This document shows positions 44,524 through 54,751 of a stretch of 64,000 nt of DNA, in pieces. This stretch comes from Schaalia odontolytica (GTDB lineage Bacteria; Actinomycetota; Actinomycetes; Actinomycetales; Actinomycetaceae). Within the stretch, counting starts at the first letter, position 1, and each line of letters begins with the position of its first letter. The notes under the pieces are model-generated. The model was given only the letters and a program-made list of their open reading frames with translations, did not search any database and was not told the DNA's origin. The position numbers and the translations under genes were made by a program. The stretch spans positions 1,550,001 through 1,614,000 of the forward strand of contig NZ_CP046315.1 in assembly GCF_009730335.1 (NCBI RefSeq), in the 5' to 3' direction.

Positions 44524-45396
44524 GTGATTATCGAGCTCACCAGCGCGGACCTGGCAGCAGATCCGCGCCTGGACGACTACACGCGCCTTAAAGACGTCAA
44601 ACTTCGTTCCAAGATCGAACCGGAACGCGGCCTGTACATGGCCGAATCCGCGAACGTCATTGAACGCGCGATCCGTGCCGGCCACACCCCTCGTTCGTTC
44701 CTCATGTCGAGGCGCTGGCTACCGACCCTCACCAACCTCATCGAGGCGGCAACAGGTGGCCCCGACGGCGCGGACGTTCCGATCTTCGTCGCCGACGAGG
44801 ATGTGTTAGAGCAGATGACCGGCTTCCACCTGCACCGCGGGGCCCTCGCCGCCATGCAGCGCCCGGTTCTGCCGAGCCTCGACGAGCTGCTCGCAACCGC
44901 TCACGGCGGCACCCCGGCGCGTCGCGTCGTCGTCTTGGAAAACCTCGTCGACCATACGAACGTCGGCGCCGCATTCCGCAGCGCCACCGCGCTCGGCGTC
45001 GACGCTGTTCTCGTGACGCCACAGTGCGCTGATCCCCTCTACCGACGATCCGTGCGCGTCTCCATGGGAACCGTCTTCCAGATTCCGTGGACTCGCCTCG
45101 ATTCCTGGCCCGGCGACATCACCGCCCTCCAGGAGGCTGGCTTCACGGTCGCATCGCTGGCTCTGTCGGACGATTCGGTGTCCCTCGACGACTTCGCTTC
45201 ACTGCCCGCCCTCCAGGGGCCGGGCGCTCGCCTCGCAATGGTGATGGGCACCGAAGGCGACGGCCTGGGACATCGCACCATCGCGGCCTCCGACTACACC
45301 GTCAAAATCCCCATGGACCACGGGGTCGACTCACTCAACGTCGCAGCCGCGTCCGCCGTCGTCTTCTGGGCGACCAGGGGCGTCGGCGCGCAGTAA
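44524..45396 (+). CDS. SpoU-family (TrmH-type) RNA 2'-O-methyltransferase
   Basis: SPOUT enzyme of 290 residues. The N-terminal L30e-like substrate-binding domain (RSKIEPERGLYMAESANVIERAIRAG) is followed by the catalytic domain: VVVLENLVDHTNVGAAFRSATALGVDAVL (motif 1), RLAMVMGTEGDGLG (motif 2) and KIPMDHGVDSLNVAAASAVVFW (motif 3, knot). It methylates a ribose in rRNA or tRNA; the target is not identifiable. Start is GTG. Confidence 0.9.
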   Translation: MIIELTSADLAADPRLDDYTRLKDVKLRSKIEPERGLYMAESANVIERAIRAGHTPRSFLMSRRWLPTLTNLIEAATGGPDGADVPIFVADEDVLEQMTGFHLHRGALAAMQRPVLPSLDELLATAHGGTPARRVVVLENLVDHTNVGAAFRSATALGVDAVLVTPQCADPLYRRSVRVSMGTVFQIPWTRLDSWPGDITALQEAGFTVASLALSDDSVSLDDFASLPALQGPGARLAMVMGTEGDGLGHRTIAASDYTVKIPMDHGVDSLNVAAASAVVFWATRGVGAQ

Positions 45397-45445
45397 CGCG
45401 TCACCGCATTACGCCGCAGCTGCACGATCTCCGCAGCCGCAGACA

Positions 45446-45481
45446 ACGAGGCCGGAGCTGGATACCCAGCCCCGGCCTCGT
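45446..45481. terminator. bidirectional terminator between convergent genes
   Basis: Sixteen-nt arms (base ACGAGGCCGG / CCGGCCTCGT) with one A-C mismatch and a 4-nt loop, in the 104-bp gap between the plus-strand methyltransferase and the minus-strand HAD gene. Confidence 0.7.
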
Positions 45482-45500
45482 CATCGCTTGCTGCGATGGG

Positions 45501-46247
45501 TCAGCTCATGGATGCCACGATCTCGTCGATGACCTCCACGCATTCTTCCCATCCGGACACTGCGCGTGTCGCGTAGCCGGCTGCCTTGACGGGGTAGTCA
45601 TTGCCTTCCGGGTCCAGGCGGTCGCCGATGAAGAGCATCTCGGAGGCGGGGATGCCCGTCTCTTCAACGAGTTTACCCATGCCGAACGCCTTGTCGATGC
45701 CACGGGTGGTGATGTCGACCGAGGTCGAGCCACCGCCGCGAACGTCGAGCTCAGGCACGTCGGGCTGCACAGCGTCGCGCAGAGCGGCCTTCTTGGTGCC
45801 GTCCGGATCCCAGGCGCGCTTCGCGTCAAGCGGAGCCTCCTGGCCCAGAGCGGAGAAGGTAATCTGCGAGCCACGGTCCTCAATGATGTTGCCCCACGGG
45901 TTGGACTCCCACAGGCCGAGCTTGCGCGCGTGACGCTCGAGCGAGTCGATAGCGCGGGCGGCGACCTCGGGATCCAGATCGTGCGCGTAACGCTCGACCC
46001 AGGCCCCACCCTCATAGCGGTAGTAACGCGTGCCGCAGGTGGGCATCAGGTGCAGCCGAGAGAGTTCCTCATCCGTGGCGTGCAGGTTGTCCAGCACCTG
46101 AGTGCGGAACTGACCCATCTGGCCGCCGGAGATGATGCACACCTCCACGTGGTCCAGCAGGGACCGCAGAGCGACGTCCATGCGGGCCGGCAGCGGGGAC
46201 TTCGAGGGCGCCAGGGTGTCATCGAGATCGAAGGCAACGAGCTTCAC
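45501..46247 (-). CDS. HAD-IIB hydrolase (phosphomannomutase-like)
   Basis: HAD phosphatase of 248 residues. Motif I VAFDLDDTLAPSKSPLPARM, motif II CIISGGQMGQF, motif IV MLFIGDRLDPEGNDYPVKAAG. The cap (residues 85-180) and the TLAPSKSP loop resemble eukaryotic-type phosphomannomutase rather than the Cof group, so sugar-phosphate work is possible. The GTG start is 9 nt after the metS stop, so it is co-transcribed with the transporter genes. Confidence 0.83.
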   Translation of the reverse strand: MKLVAFDLDDTLAPSKSPLPARMDVALRSLLDHVEVCIISGGQMGQFRTQVLDNLHATDEELSRLHLMPTCGTRYYRYEGGAWVERYAHDLDPEVAARAIDSLERHARKLGLWESNPWGNIIEDRGSQITFSALGQEAPLDAKRAWDPDGTKKAALRDAVQPDVPELDVRGGGSTSVDITTRGIDKAFGMGKLVEETGIPASEMLFIGDRLDPEGNDYPVKAAGYATRAVSGWEECVEVIDEIVASMS

Positions 46248-46256
46248 GATGCCACC

Positions 46257-46418
46257 CTACTGCTTCGCGGCTTCAGCGGCTTCAATGGCGAGCTGCGCAG
46301 CCTCGGTTTCCTCGTCGGTGGGAACCGAGAGGACCTGCAGCAGGACGACCGAGGCAACGAGGCCACCCCACACGAGCAGGATCGTCAGGATCATCAGAGC
46401 GATAGCGGGAGCGGTCAC
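46257..46418 (-). CDS. metS: MetS-family small subunit of the NSS amino-acid transporter
   Basis: A 53-residue product: one transmembrane helix (APAIALMILTILLVWGGLVA) followed by an acidic Ala/Glu tail (PTDEETEAAQLAIEAAEAAKQ). This matches the MetS small subunits that pair with MetP-type NSS transporters for methionine/alanine uptake in Corynebacterium. Start GTG overlaps the transporter stop as GTGA, with GGAGG six nt upstream. It is short enough to be missed by length-filtered gene finders. Confidence 0.9.
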   Translation of the reverse strand: MTAPAIALMILTILLVWGGLVASVVLLQVLSVPTDEETEAAQLAIEAAEAAKQ

Positions 46419-48001
46419 TTGGCGCCTCCTTCGATCGAAGCGGTGTCTTCGGCATCGTCAGCGAGGATCTGAGCGACCGCCGTGTGAGTATCCACCGGGC
46501 GGTGCTTCCACGGAATGAGAGTGAAAATCAGAGACGCAATGACCGCGACCGCCACGGAACCCCAGCCAAAGATCAGAATGTAGCTGCTGGGGTACCCCTC
46601 GTAGCCGTCCTTCAGGACCTTCACGAGAGACATCGCCATCATGACGAAGAGAACGACCGGGATGACGATACCGACGAGGGGCTCCCAGAGCTTGGGGACC
46701 TTCACGCTGGACACCGAGTTGATGTGCGCACGGAGCGCCCCGAGGCGGGGGCCGGCGACCGCGCACAGAACCGCGAACATAATCGCCGAGGACACGACGC
46801 CGACCGAGTTGATGAAGTTGTCGACGATGTCGAGGTTGTTCAGGCCCGAACGGGTCCCGAAGAGCACCAGCGAAATAACGGTCGCGGGGACGCCAAGAAC
46901 CAGAGCGGAGCGAGCGGGCGACCAACCGAACTTGTCCTGCAGGCCGCCGGAGACGACCTGAAGCAGGGACAGCAGCGAGGTGACACCGGCCAGAACGAGG
47001 GACGAGAAGAAGAGCACGCCGAAGATAGGCCCGCCGGGCATCATCGAGATGATCTTCGGGAAGGTCACGAAGGAGAGGATCGGGCCGGTCAGGCCATCGA
47101 CCTCGGAGACACTCACACCACCCTGGTGCGCCATGAAGCCGATGGCGCTGAAGACGCCGATACCCGCGAGGATCTCGAAAGAAGAGTTCGCGAAGCCTGC
47201 GACCAGCGCGGTGCCGGTCAGGTTCGACTTGGGCTTCAGGTACGAGGCGTAGGTCAGCATGATGCCAAAGCCCACGGACAGCGAGTAGAAGATCTGCGCG
47301 AAGGCGGCCAGCCACACCTTAGGATCAGCAAGCGCGCTCCAGTTCGGCGTGAAGAAGGCGTTGAGGCCTTCGACGGCGCCCGGCAGGAAGAGTGCACGGA
47401 CGACGAGCGCGAGGAAGAGGATGACAAGGAGCGGCAGGAACACCTTGTTCGCAGCCTCGACACCCTTGGACAGGCCGCGGCCAATCACGAAAAGGACGAG
47501 AACCCACACGAGAGCAAGCGGGATCATGACCGCCCATGCCGGCGCCCACGAGAAGGTGTCGCCAGGAACCTTCTCAAGGAAGGATTCCAGGAAGAAGGTC
47601 GTCGGGTCGGCGCCCCAGGCCTCGTTCACGGAGTAGATCGTGTACTGCACGCCCCACGCGAGGACCGCACCGTAGTAGACCATGATGACAAAGCAGACGA
47701 AGGTCTGGAACCATCCAACGAACTCGCCGCCGCCGATGATCTTACGCAGCGCCCACGGCGGTGAACCGCGGAACTTGTGGCCGACCGCGTAGTCGAGCCA
47801 CAGCATGGGGATACCGACGAAGACGAGGGCAACCAGGTACGGAACCAGGAAGGCGCCGCCGCCGTTGGAGTAGGAGACGCCGGGGAAACGCCAGATGTTG
47901 CCCAGGCCGATGGCCGAGCCGATGGCTGCCAGGAGGAAGCCTGTCTGGCCGCTCCACGAGTCGCGCGCGCGGGGCGCGGATTTGGATGCGGAGGATGACA
48001 T
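46415..48001 (-). CDS. NSS-family sodium-dependent amino-acid transporter (MetP-like)
   Basis: Twelve-helix Na+ symporter of the neurotransmitter:sodium symporter family, 528 residues. Helix 1 signature WSGQTGFLLAAIGSAIGLGNIWRFPGVSYSNGGGAFLVPYL carries the unwound Na+/substrate site. Helix 6 contains the FYSLSVGFGIMLTYASYLKP motif. The ATG at 48001 with AAGGAA upstream is used. Presence of MetS directly after it suggests methionine/alanine-type substrates. The 48002-48185 region upstream shows AT-rich tracts but no gene. Confidence 0.92.
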   Translation of the reverse strand: MSSSASKSAPRARDSWSGQTGFLLAAIGSAIGLGNIWRFPGVSYSNGGGAFLVPYLVALVFVGIPMLWLDYAVGHKFRGSPPWALRKIIGGGEFVGWFQTFVCFVIMVYYGAVLAWGVQYTIYSVNEAWGADPTTFFLESFLEKVPGDTFSWAPAWAVMIPLALVWVLVLFVIGRGLSKGVEAANKVFLPLLVILFLALVVRALFLPGAVEGLNAFFTPNWSALADPKVWLAAFAQIFYSLSVGFGIMLTYASYLKPKSNLTGTALVAGFANSSFEILAGIGVFSAIGFMAHQGGVSVSEVDGLTGPILSFVTFPKIISMMPGGPIFGVLFFSSLVLAGVTSLLSLLQVVSGGLQDKFGWSPARSALVLGVPATVISLVLFGTRSGLNNLDIVDNFINSVGVVSSAIMFAVLCAVAGPRLGALRAHINSVSSVKVPKLWEPLVGIVIPVVLFVMMAMSLVKVLKDGYEGYPSSYILIFGWGSVAVAVIASLIFTLIPWKHRPVDTHTAVAQILADDAEDTASIEGGAK

Positions 48002-48185
48002 GAAGTGAGTTCCTTGCAAACGTGTCTATTCGGGATAATTCCCAGCCAGACTAGGGCCGATACACCGGGAAGTCTCCCAGAGTCCACAATACAGAACGTG
48101 TTTTTGGCCTCTTTTTGACGGATTCTTTGCTGACGGGGGTCCACTCGAATACGCCGAGAACAGAGCTTATGCCGACAAACCCCAG

Positions 48186-49124
48186 TTAGGAAACAACCCC
48201 ACAGGCATGGAAAATCGCCGCAATTCCAACAACGACGGGCAGCGATGCAAAGGTCGTCACGAGGACCGTTCCCTGCGCGATACGCTCCCCCGCCCTGGCA
48301 CGCGTGGCCGCGATGTAGGCGTTCTGCGCGGAGGGCAGCGCCGCCATGATGGTCACCGACATGAGCGCCGGACCAGTCAACCCGAGGAGCATCCCGACAC
48401 CGCACGCGATGGCGGGCTGCACGGCGAGCTTAGCAACGACGGCGCACGCGATAGCTGGCACCCCCGCATCGTCGGACGCCGTGCGGCGGTCCATAAGGGC
48501 GGCACCGAAGGACAGCAGGATCATCGGGGGCGCCGCTGCCCCCAGCATGGACGTGGACACCTCGAGGAGCGTCGGCATCGACCACCCGGCCGCGGAAAAG
48601 AGGAAACCGCACGCCGCCGCAATAACCATCGGGTTGCGCGCGATGACCGTCGCAATGCCGCGCGCAGACGGGCGCTGGCCAGATCCGGCCAGCTCCGCCA
48701 ACACGAAGAACATCGGCGTGAAAAAACCGAGCTGAAACACCAGGATGGGCACAACCGCAGAAGCGTCACCCAGCACATAGACGGCGATCGGGATGCCAAT
48801 GTACGCGCCGTTATTGAGGGATGAGGCCATGGCCCCCAACGTGGTTTCGCCCCGCGTGAGGTGCAAGACCAGACGGGCAACGGCCACGAACAGGAGCGCT
48901 GTTCCCGCACCCGAAGCGGCTGCCACGGCGAGCGGAGCCCCGAATACGCCAGACGTCCCCGTCGAGACGATCGCGTGGAAGAGCATAGCCGGGGACGCCA
49001 CCCAGTACGTCACCGACGCGAGAGAACCCGCCGCCTCAGGACCGAGCGCACCCGCGCGACGAGCCACCCAACCGACGCCGATGATGAGGGCGATCGAGAG
49101 GACCGACCAGACAATCGACGCCAT
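48186..49124 (-). CDS. AEC (auxin efflux carrier) family transporter
   Basis: Membrane protein of 312 residues with about ten hydrophobic helices in two inverted halves. Family features: VTYWVASPAMLFHAIVS, SSLNNGAYIGIPIAVYVLGD (conserved Asn-Gly crossover) and the late half MAALPSAQNAYIAATRARAG. Bacterial members export or import organic acids such as malate. Starts 16 bases after glf on the same strand. Confidence 0.88.
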   Translation of the reverse strand: MASIVWSVLSIALIIGVGWVARRAGALGPEAAGSLASVTYWVASPAMLFHAIVSTGTSGVFGAPLAVAAASGAGTALLFVAVARLVLHLTRGETTLGAMASSLNNGAYIGIPIAVYVLGDASAVVPILVFQLGFFTPMFFVLAELAGSGQRPSARGIATVIARNPMVIAAACGFLFSAAGWSMPTLLEVSTSMLGAAAPPMILLSFGAALMDRRTASDDAGVPAIACAVVAKLAVQPAIACGVGMLLGLTGPALMSVTIMAALPSAQNAYIAATRARAGERIAQGTVLVTTFASLPVVVGIAAIFHACGVVS

Positions 49125-49140
49125 ACGGAACGGTTACCGA

Positions 49141-50295
<1,155 letters not shown>

Positions 50296-50444
50296 TCACG
50301 TTAGTCAGGACAATGGTAGCGGCCCCCACCTGCGGGTGCGCCTGCATGTGATCGACGAGGCCGGGGAGTGGACTCGCGCGAAGGGCGGGGCTGCGCTCAC
50401 ATATCCTTGTTGTCATCTGTGAGTACGTCAGGGAGGGCCGGGTC

Positions 50445-51155
50445 ATGGTGCGCATCGCCGTCGTCGAGGACGAGGCCGTCTCACGCCAGCTTTTGGCCGA
50501 CTACCTCGCGCGCTACAGCGAGGAATACGATGTCTCCTTCGACGTCACCTATTTCGAGGACGGCGGAGCCATCATCGGTGATTACAAGCCGGTCTACGAC
50601 ATCATCCTCATGGACATCCAGATGACGCACGTGGATGGAATGACCGCGGCGCGCGCGATCCGCGAGGTCGACCGGGAGGTCGTCCTCGTGTTCATCACGT
50701 CAGCCGCGCAGTTCGCGATCCACGGCTACCAGGTGGGGGCACTGTCCTACCTGATGAAGCCGCTGCCTTGGTTCGCATTCTCCCAGGAACTGTCGCGGTG
50801 TCTCGAGGCCGTCGCCAAGCGGCGCCGTGCCTCGGTTCTCCTTCAGTCTGGCATGTCGACCCACCGCATCGACGTCGCCGACATCGTCTACGTCGAGTCG
50901 ATCAAGCACCGCCTGGACGTGCACACGGTCTCCGACACCTTCTCGATCACCTCCACCTTGAAGGCCATGGAGGAACAGCTCGCCGGGCACGACTTTTTCC
51001 GTTCAAATTCGTGCTACCTTGTCAATCTCGCCCACGTGCGCGGCGTCGCCGACCAGGAGTGCCTGATGACGGGCGGGGACAGCCTGCGTATCTCCCGGCC
51101 CCGCAAGAAAGCGTTCATGACGGCTCTGGCAAGCTTCGCGGGCGGGATCCACTGA
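50445..51155 (+). CDS. LytTR-family response regulator
   Basis: Transcription factor of 236 residues (AgrA/VirR type). Receiver domain 1-118: IAVVEDEAVSRQLL, phospho-acceptor Asp in IILMDIQMTHVDGM, and Lys in ALSYLMKPLPWF. LytTR DNA-binding domain about 135-236: IDVADIVYVESIKHRLDVHTV and FFRSNSCYLVNLAHVRGV. AGGGAGG precedes the ATG. One base separates it from the sensor kinase gene, so they form a two-component pair. Confidence 0.93.
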   Translation: MVRIAVVEDEAVSRQLLADYLARYSEEYDVSFDVTYFEDGGAIIGDYKPVYDIILMDIQMTHVDGMTAARAIREVDREVVLVFITSAAQFAIHGYQVGALSYLMKPLPWFAFSQELSRCLEAVAKRRRASVLLQSGMSTHRIDVADIVYVESIKHRLDVHTVSDTFSITSTLKAMEEQLAGHDFFRSNSCYLVNLAHVRGVADQECLMTGGDSLRISRPRKKAFMTALASFAGGIH

Positions 51156-51156
51156 C

Positions 51157-52515
51157 GTGTTCGAGTCCCTTCCCGACATTCCGCGCCTGTTCACAGCCCT
51201 CTCGGAGTGGGGCGCCGCCCTCGTGTACGTCTTCGTCGTCGCGCGCTCGGCGTCGTCCAATGCCCTGAACCCGAACGCTGCTATCCCCCGCTGGCGGCTC
51301 GCCGCTGCGGCCGTCGGTGGCCTCGTGGTGCTCGTCGGCGCCCAGGAACTGCTTGGCCGCGCTCCCCTGTCCCTGTGGGTGCCGGGCATGATGACGGCGT
51401 ACGCGCTCGTGTGGTGCATCATCCGCGTGGGAACTGCTCTGGACTGGCGCTGGGTGACGCATATGAGCGCACGTGCCTTCATCGTGGCCGAGCTCGCAGC
51501 TTCCCTCGCCTGGCAGGTCGTCGTCTACTCCCACGCCGACAAGCCCTACTGGCATCCCCTGTCATTCGGCGGTTTTGCAGCGATTTCGGCGACGTGCTTG
51601 GCCGTCGTCTACTTCTTCGAACGGCGCGTCTACCGCCAGGGGGCGCTGCCTGTTCTCCGTTACGCGGACCTTGCCTCCGGCGTAGTTATCGGCATTTCAA
51701 TTTTTGCTCTGTCCAACCTGAGTTTTATATCGACGGCCACCCCGTTCTCTGGAAGGTCCGGCTGGGAGGTCTTCTACATCCGCACCCTCGTGGACCTGGC
51801 GGGCTATGCAATCCTGTTCGCGCAATTCGAGCGTATCCAGCAAAGCGCGACCGAGCGCGAACTCGCATCCATCCAGGCCTCCCTCGACGCGCAGCACCAC
51901 CAGTATCTGGCCGCCAAGGAAGATATGGAGCAGGTTGCGCGTGCCCATCACGACCTCAAGCACCAGGTGGAGGCGATTCGCGCGGAGCTAGACCCCGGAC
52001 GCGCTGCGGCATCTTTTGCCGAGCTCGAATCTTCGATCGAGCAGATCGGCCAGCAGTACCACAGCGGCAATGCAGTCCTCGACGTCATCCTCACGACGAA
52101 GGGCCGTGCGTGCGCTGCAGCCGGCATTAACTTCACGGCGGTCGCTGACGGCGCCCTACTGGGATCCATGTCATCGATGGACATTGCGACCCTGCTGGGT
52201 AACGTCCTCGATAACGCGATCGAAGCCTCGCGCCGCGTGCCGGATCCGGATAGACGCCTCATTAAGTTGGCCCTCTTTCAGCGGGGGCAGATGACGGTGA
52301 TCCGCGTGGAGAACTGGTTCGACGGGCATCTGAACACAGACGCGGGGGGTCGGCTGACGACGATTAAGCAGGACACCGTGCGTCACGGATGGGGTGTAAA
52401 ATCAATCCAATGGACGGCGCGACAGTACGGCGGTCAGGCGATAACGCAGGTTGAGAACCACTGGTTTGCCCTGACGGTCCTACTGCCCTCAACGACCCCA
52501 AAGGAACACGCATGA
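51157..52515 (+). CDS. GHKL-type sensor histidine kinase (AgrC/ComD-like)
   Basis: Protein of 452 residues. Residues 1-225 hold about six to seven transmembrane helices. A coiled-coil linker (ERIQQSATERELASIQASLDAQHHQYLAAKEDM) leads to the H box VARAHHDLKHQVEAIRAEL, and the ATPase domain has the N box LGNVLDNAIEASRR and G-box region GWGVKSIQWTARQYGG. This layout is that of peptide-sensing kinases. No peptide precursor gene is evident beside it, so the ligand is unknown. It overlaps the next gene by 4 nt. Confidence 0.9.
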   Translation: MFESLPDIPRLFTALSEWGAALVYVFVVARSASSNALNPNAAIPRWRLAAAAVGGLVVLVGAQELLGRAPLSLWVPGMMTAYALVWCIIRVGTALDWRWVTHMSARAFIVAELAASLAWQVVVYSHADKPYWHPLSFGGFAAISATCLAVVYFFERRVYRQGALPVLRYADLASGVVIGISIFALSNLSFISTATPFSGRSGWEVFYIRTLVDLAGYAILFAQFERIQQSATERELASIQASLDAQHHQYLAAKEDMEQVARAHHDLKHQVEAIRAELDPGRAAASFAELESSIEQIGQQYHSGNAVLDVILTTKGRACAAAGINFTAVADGALLGSMSSMDIATLLGNVLDNAIEASRRVPDPDRRLIKLALFQRGQMTVIRVENWFDGHLNTDAGGRLTTIKQDTVRHGWGVKSIQWTARQYGGQAITQVENHWFALTVLLPSTTPKEHA

Positions 52516-53030
52516 CCATCATCGATACCGCGCGGCTGCGCTTGCGGCCATGGCGCGCCGCCGACGCGCCCGACCTCTACGAGCTTGCGAAGGATCCCCG
52601 CATCGGCTTGGCGTGCGGATGGGCACCCCACACCAGCATCGAGGACGCCCACCAGGCTTTGTCCACCGTGTTATCGTCCCCCGAAACCTACGCGGTGACC
52701 CAGATCAACGGCGGCGAGCTCGTCGGAGCGATCGGCCTGCGGGTAGATAATCCAGATGTCCCCGGGGTCGCGGACCTGGGTTACTGGATCGGCTCACCGT
52801 ACTGGGGCCGGGGCTACGCCACAGAGGCAGGTGCAGCGATCGTCGAGCGGGCGAAGGCACTGGGCATGACGATGCTGACTCTTGGCTACTTCGACGGCAA
52901 TGAGGCCTCACGCAGGGTCGCGGAGAAACTCCATTTTTCATGGATTGAGCGCGACGACGACGTCGAGTTTCCCCTCATCAACAGGCACCACAGCCTGCAC
53001 CGTATGACGCTACAGCTTGCGTCGCGGTAG
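52512..53030 (+). CDS. RimJ/RimL-type GNAT acetyltransferase
   Basis: GNAT of 172 residues: TARLRLRPWRAADAPDLYELAKDPRIG, GELVGAIGLRV, LGYWIGSPYWGRGYATEAGAAIVERAKALGM (acetyl-CoA loop) and GNEASRRVAEKLHF. The family acetylates protein N-termini, antibiotics or small amines; substrate unknown. ATGA overlap with the kinase gene places it in the two-component operon. Confidence 0.9.
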   Translation: MTIIDTARLRLRPWRAADAPDLYELAKDPRIGLACGWAPHTSIEDAHQALSTVLSSPETYAVTQINGGELVGAIGLRVDNPDVPGVADLGYWIGSPYWGRGYATEAGAAIVERAKALGMTMLTLGYFDGNEASRRVAEKLHFSWIERDDDVEFPLINRHHSLHRMTLQLASR

Positions 53031-53053
53031 CTGAAAGAACCGGCGCAGCGCGC

Positions 53054-54064
53054 TCAGTTGAAGCCGAGGAGCGCCGCCGCGACCTTGTAGCCGCCGCGCA
53101 CAAGCGTCGGCGACGCATGGCGCACGAGGCCGGCGAGCAGATCCTGGCGCAGGCGATCCGTGGCCTCGGGGTTGATCTGGTCCATGGTCTCCCAGATCTG
53201 TTCCTTGAGCGCCAGGTGCTCGGGCGTGCCCGAGAGCTGAGCCATGACGGAGCAGACGACGGCGTTGATGCGCAGGTAGTGGACCATGTAGCGCCAGAGC
53301 TTGTCCTCGACCTCAGCGCGCGGAGGCAGCGCACGGGTCATCGCCTCATTGACACGGGCAAGCTGATCCAGGCGCGTGATCATGACCTTCTCGTTGACGG
53401 ACTGATCGTCACGGCCGATGAAGTAGTGGTACAGGTCCACGTCCAGGTAGCGGATCGTCGAAATGTAGGGCAGCGGCACGAACGAGTACAGGTAGTCCAC
53501 GTAGAACGTGTGCTCGGGCATCACCAGACCGGAGGCTCGCACGACCTCCGTGCGCATCGTCAGGGCGTGCATCATGAGGTACTGGTCGTAGCGGCAGCGG
53601 CGCAGGTCCGCCCAACCGAAGCTGCGGCCGCGAGGCAGAACGTTACGGTAACGGATGACTGCCTTGACCGACTTTCCCTGCTTGTCGTAGACGTAGTTGG
53701 TAACGAGCAGGTCCAGGTCGCGCCCGGCCTCGCGTTCCTCGCGCAGGACGTCGAGAACGGCGTTTGTGGCACGTCGGTCCAGCCAGTCATCGGAGTCGAC
53801 GACGCGCACGTGCGTGCCGGTGGCGGCGGCGAGGCCGGCGTTGACGGCACCGCCGTGACCCTTGTTTTCCTGGTGGATGACCTTTACGGAGGGGTAGCGA
53901 GCGGCCCACTCGTCGGCAATCTCCGTAGTGCGGTCCTTCGATCCGTCGTTGACGATGATCGCCTCGAGTTCGTCGCCGTATCCGACGAGCGTGGTCAGCG
54001 CCCGGTCGAGGTAATCCTCGGAGTTGTAGGCGGGCACGATCACCGTCAGCAGCGGCGCGCTCAT
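53054..54064 (-). CDS. family 2 glycosyltransferase
   Basis: GT-A fold glycosyltransferase, 336 residues. LLTVIVPAYNSEDYLDRALTTL at the N-terminus, IIVNDGSKDRTTEIADEW, HQENKGHGGAVNAGLAAATGTHVRVVDSDDWL (DxD-like DSDD). The C-terminal half has conserved hydrophobic segments but no clear membrane helix. It probably adds a sugar to a lipid carrier or wall polymer. It follows the GtrA gene by 31 bases, and that pairing is common in glycan flipping systems. Confidence 0.9.
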   Translation of the reverse strand: MSAPLLTVIVPAYNSEDYLDRALTTLVGYGDELEAIIVNDGSKDRTTEIADEWAARYPSVKVIHQENKGHGGAVNAGLAAATGTHVRVVDSDDWLDRRATNAVLDVLREEREAGRDLDLLVTNYVYDKQGKSVKAVIRYRNVLPRGRSFGWADLRRCRYDQYLMMHALTMRTEVVRASGLVMPEHTFYVDYLYSFVPLPYISTIRYLDVDLYHYFIGRDDQSVNEKVMITRLDQLARVNEAMTRALPPRAEVEDKLWRYMVHYLRINAVVCSVMAQLSGTPEHLALKEQIWETMDQINPEATDRLRQDLLAGLVRHASPTLVRGGYKVAAALLGFN

Positions 54065-54095
54065 GGAGTCTCCTCTCGTGAAGTCTGCCAGTAGT

Positions 54096-54707
54096 TTACT
54101 GTGCTGCGCTGACCTGCGCGTCCTCCTGAGAGGGTTCCTGCTTGAAGATCACTTTAAAGATGGGGAAGAACACCCAGAAGGAGATGGCGGCGTTGATGAT
54201 CATCGTGATGACATCGGCGAAGGTTTCACCGCCCGCGCCCATCGTCGCAATGGCCCACGCGTAGATCGGGTCCTTGTAGAGGACCTGAAGGGCAGCCGCC
54301 GCGATCGTGATGACGACGTAGGCCACCGCGTACCAGAAGGCGGCCTTACCCATCGACGAGTTGGACTTGAAGGTGACGTTGCGCTGTGCAAAAAAATTGA
54401 TGACCTGGGCGATCAGCAGGGTGATCTCGACGGCAAGGAAGTACGCGAGGCCGCCGCCCCCGCCCACCGACATCAAACCGGCCGGGTAGTCAAAGAGGAA
54501 CACCGTGTGCCCGTGCGAGACGCCGACCGGCAGGAACTGGAAGGCCGTATCGACGAGGCTCGTGTGCGCGAAAACCACCTTGAACGCCGGCATGAGAACC
54601 AGCTGCAGCACCGTAATGCCGTTGGAGAGGATGAAGAAGACGATGAACTGCGCGACCGTCGGGTGCATGGATTCGAAATTCTTCCACCACCGGGTAAGAG
54701 CCTGCAT
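54096..54707 (-). CDS. GtrA-like membrane protein
   Basis: Protein of 203 residues with four hydrophobic helices (VAQFIVFFILSNGITVLQLVLM, YFLAVEITLLIAQVINFFAQRNVTFK, AFWYAVAYVVITIAAAALQVLY, DVITMIINAAISFWVFFPIFKVIF). The NFFAQRNVTFK stretch matches the GtrA signature. Such proteins are thought to flip polyprenyl-linked sugars. A Gly-rich insert (SVGGGGGLAYF) sits between helices 1 and 2. Confidence 0.85.
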   Translation of the reverse strand: MQALTRWWKNFESMHPTVAQFIVFFILSNGITVLQLVLMPAFKVVFAHTSLVDTAFQFLPVGVSHGHTVFLFDYPAGLMSVGGGGGLAYFLAVEITLLIAQVINFFAQRNVTFKSNSSMGKAAFWYAVAYVVITIAAAALQVLYKDPIYAWAIATMGAGGETFADVITMIINAAISFWVFFPIFKVIFKQEPSQEDAQVSAAQ

Positions 54708-54751
54708 GTGTATTCCTTTACGTCAGTGTGTTGTACGAGGCCGAGGCCGCG

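Noticed and set aside
50339..50422. A 28-codon plus-strand frame ending in CCHL, just before the LytTR gene, as a possible signal peptide precursor
   Set aside because: No ribosome site, no leader or amphipathic helix, and it overlaps the expected promoter of the regulator gene. Likely chance in GC-rich DNA.
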